Shown one piece after another: positions 4,492 through 5,440 of a stretch of 5,440 nucleotides of DNA; the first letter of the stretch is position 1; each line of letters opens with the position of its first letter. The stretch is from JANXQG01 sp037147235 (GTDB lineage: Bacteria > Planctomycetota > Planctomycetia > Pirellulales > Thermoguttaceae): NCBI GenBank assembly GCA_037147235.1, contig JBAWVO010000383.1:1-5440 (forward strand), read 5' to 3'. The notes beneath the pieces are model-generated. The model was given only the letters and a program-made list of their open reading frames with translations. It was not told the DNA's origin and ran no database searches. The position numbers and the translations under genes were made by a program.

Positions 4492-5364
4492 ATGTACCCA
4501 AGCCTCGAAAAACTGCTGCTAAACGGCCCTGTTGTGACCGATGGGGCCTGGGGCACGCAACTCCAATCGCGCGGCCTGCCGGTCGGGGCGTGTCCCGATG
4601 CCTGGAATCTCAGCCATCCGGAGGCGGTGGAGGCGGTCGCCCGAGCCTATATCGAGGCTGGCAGCCGGATCATTCTGACCAACACCTTCGGGGCGAATCG
4701 CTCGATCCTCGTCAAGCACGACTTAGCCGACCGCGTCGTGGAGATCAACCGTGCGGGCGTGGAGATCTCGCGCCGAGCCGCCGGCACCAGGGCGAAGGTC
4801 TTCGCCTCGATGGGGCCGAGCGGCGTGATGCTCATGATGGGCGAGGTCAGCGAAGACGACCTGCGAGCCGGTTTCTTGGAACAGGCCCGGGCGATGGCCG
4901 ATGCAGGGGCCGATGCCATCGTCATTGAAACCATGACCGATCCGGCCGAGGCTCGGTTGGCCGTGGCCGCCGCCAAGGAGACCGGTTTGCCGGTCGTGGC
5001 TTGCATGACCTTCGATTCCGGGGCCAAGCTCGACCGCACCATGATGGGCACCACGCCCGAGCAAGCCTCCGAGCAGTTGCTCGAAGCGGGAGCGGACGTT
5101 ATCGGTTCAAATTGCGGGCAAGGGGTTGCCGGGTTCGTGGAAATCTGTCGCCGCCTTCACGCCGCAAGCGGTCGTGCGGTATGGATAAAGGCCAACGCCG
5201 GCCTGCCCGAGATGCGCGATGGCAATACCCATTATGCGCAGACTGCCGAGCAGTTTGCCGCGTATATCCCGCAGCTCGTTACCGCCGGTGCCGGGTTTGT
5301 CGGCGGATGCTGCGGCACATCGCCGGAGTTCATTCAAGCAATCTGCGAAAAGTTGCGGTGCTAG
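4492..5364 (+). CDS. Zinc-type homocysteine S-methyltransferase family protein
   Basis: From the ATG at 4492 this is a 290-residue cytosolic TIM-barrel protein of the homocysteine S-methyltransferase domain family (MetH N-terminal module, BHMT, MmuM and corrinoid-linked relatives). Visible motifs are VVTDGAWGTQLQSRGL (residues 14-29), LTNTFGANR (62-70), ASMGPSG (105-111), VIETMTD (144-150), GSNCGQG (205-211), ANAGLP (234-239) and GGCCGTSPEFI (271-281). C208, C273 and C274 are the three cysteines that bind zinc and activate the thiol in this family. The product ends soon after the last cysteines, as a stand-alone domain does; no cobalamin or activation domain follows. In such proteins the methyl donor may be a corrinoid protein, betaine or S-methylmethionine, and the sequence does not decide which. 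With the MeTr-like gene at 73-942 it could form part of a split cobalamin-dependent methionine synthase. The ATG start places the conserved DGAWGTQ the usual short distance from the N terminus; a purine stretch GAAAG near 4479 is the only ribosome-site candidate. Confidence 0.92.
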   Translation: MYPSLEKLLLNGPVVTDGAWGTQLQSRGLPVGACPDAWNLSHPEAVEAVARAYIEAGSRIILTNTFGANRSILVKHDLADRVVEINRAGVEISRRAAGTRAKVFASMGPSGVMLMMGEVSEDDLRAGFLEQARAMADAGADAIVIETMTDPAEARLAVAAAKETGLPVVACMTFDSGAKLDRTMMGTTPEQASEQLLEAGADVIGSNCGQGVAGFVEICRRLHAASGRAVWIKANAGLPEMRDGNTHYAQTAEQFAAYIPQLVTAGAGFVGGCCGTSPEFIQAICEKLRC

Positions 5365-5440
5365 CATGTGCTGTAGAAGCCGACCCTAAGGACCGGCGCA
5401 CCAATAACTGTCGTGTTTTGCGCATTCGCCGAGCGAGGGC
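5365..5440. other. Downstream tail without a clear feature
   Basis: Seventy-six bases follow the last stop codon. A GCCG...CGGC pair around 5379-5395 could form a weak imperfect stem, but it lacks a T-run and I do not call it a terminator. No start of another gene is convincing before the window ends. Confidence 0.4.

Noticed and set aside
5375..5400. Terminator after the homocysteine methyltransferase gene
   Set aside because: The possible stem is short and interrupted, and no T-run follows.

Overview
The window looks like a chromosomal segment of a Planctomycetota bacterium, most likely from the Pirellulales side. This is an inference from moderately high GC, the near absence of Shine-Dalgarno sites before genes, heptanucleotide tandem arrays, and a pair of small overlapping genes of a kind I associate with that phylum. 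No rRNA or marker gene is present to prove it. All genes I accept lie on the + strand.

Layout: (1) The left edge (1-62) is a tandem array of the heptamer AATCCCT that probably continues outside the window. (2) 73-942 encodes a pterin-binding methyltetrahydrofolate:corrinoid methyltransferase (AcsE/MeTr-like). (3) 943-1120 is a gap with a start-less minus-strand open frame. (4) 1121-1635 holds two overlapping small genes (100 and 71 codons) of unknown function; the first has a faint ParB/sulfiredoxin-like motif. (5) 1756-3447 encodes a complete formate-tetrahydrofolate ligase (fhs). (6) 3465-3605 is a 46-codon small gene 17 bases after fhs. (7) 3613-4220 is a compact unit: a CTCGGTA/CTCAGTA heptamer array, a four-helix-bundle protein gene (S23/intervening-sequence-protein/Avd family), and a short array in inverted orientation. 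(8) 4221-4491 is non-coding with one candidate promoter. (9) 4492-5364 encodes a zinc-type homocysteine S-methyltransferase domain protein. (10) The last 76 bases show nothing firm.

Three genes belong to folate/cobalamin one-carbon metabolism. Fhs loads formate onto tetrahydrofolate, the MeTr-like protein moves the methyl group of methyl-THF to or from a corrinoid, and the homocysteine methyltransferase domain would accept or donate a methyl group at a thiol. The MeTr-like and homocysteine-domain proteins match the first two modules of cobalamin-dependent methionine synthase, but as separate proteins. The corrinoid protein they would need is not in the window.

The accessory material between these genes is the more unusual part. 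The best candidate for something little described is the four-helix-bundle gene bracketed by inverted heptamer repeats (3613-4220), with a second 7-base-period array at the left edge that may bound a similar unit outside the window.
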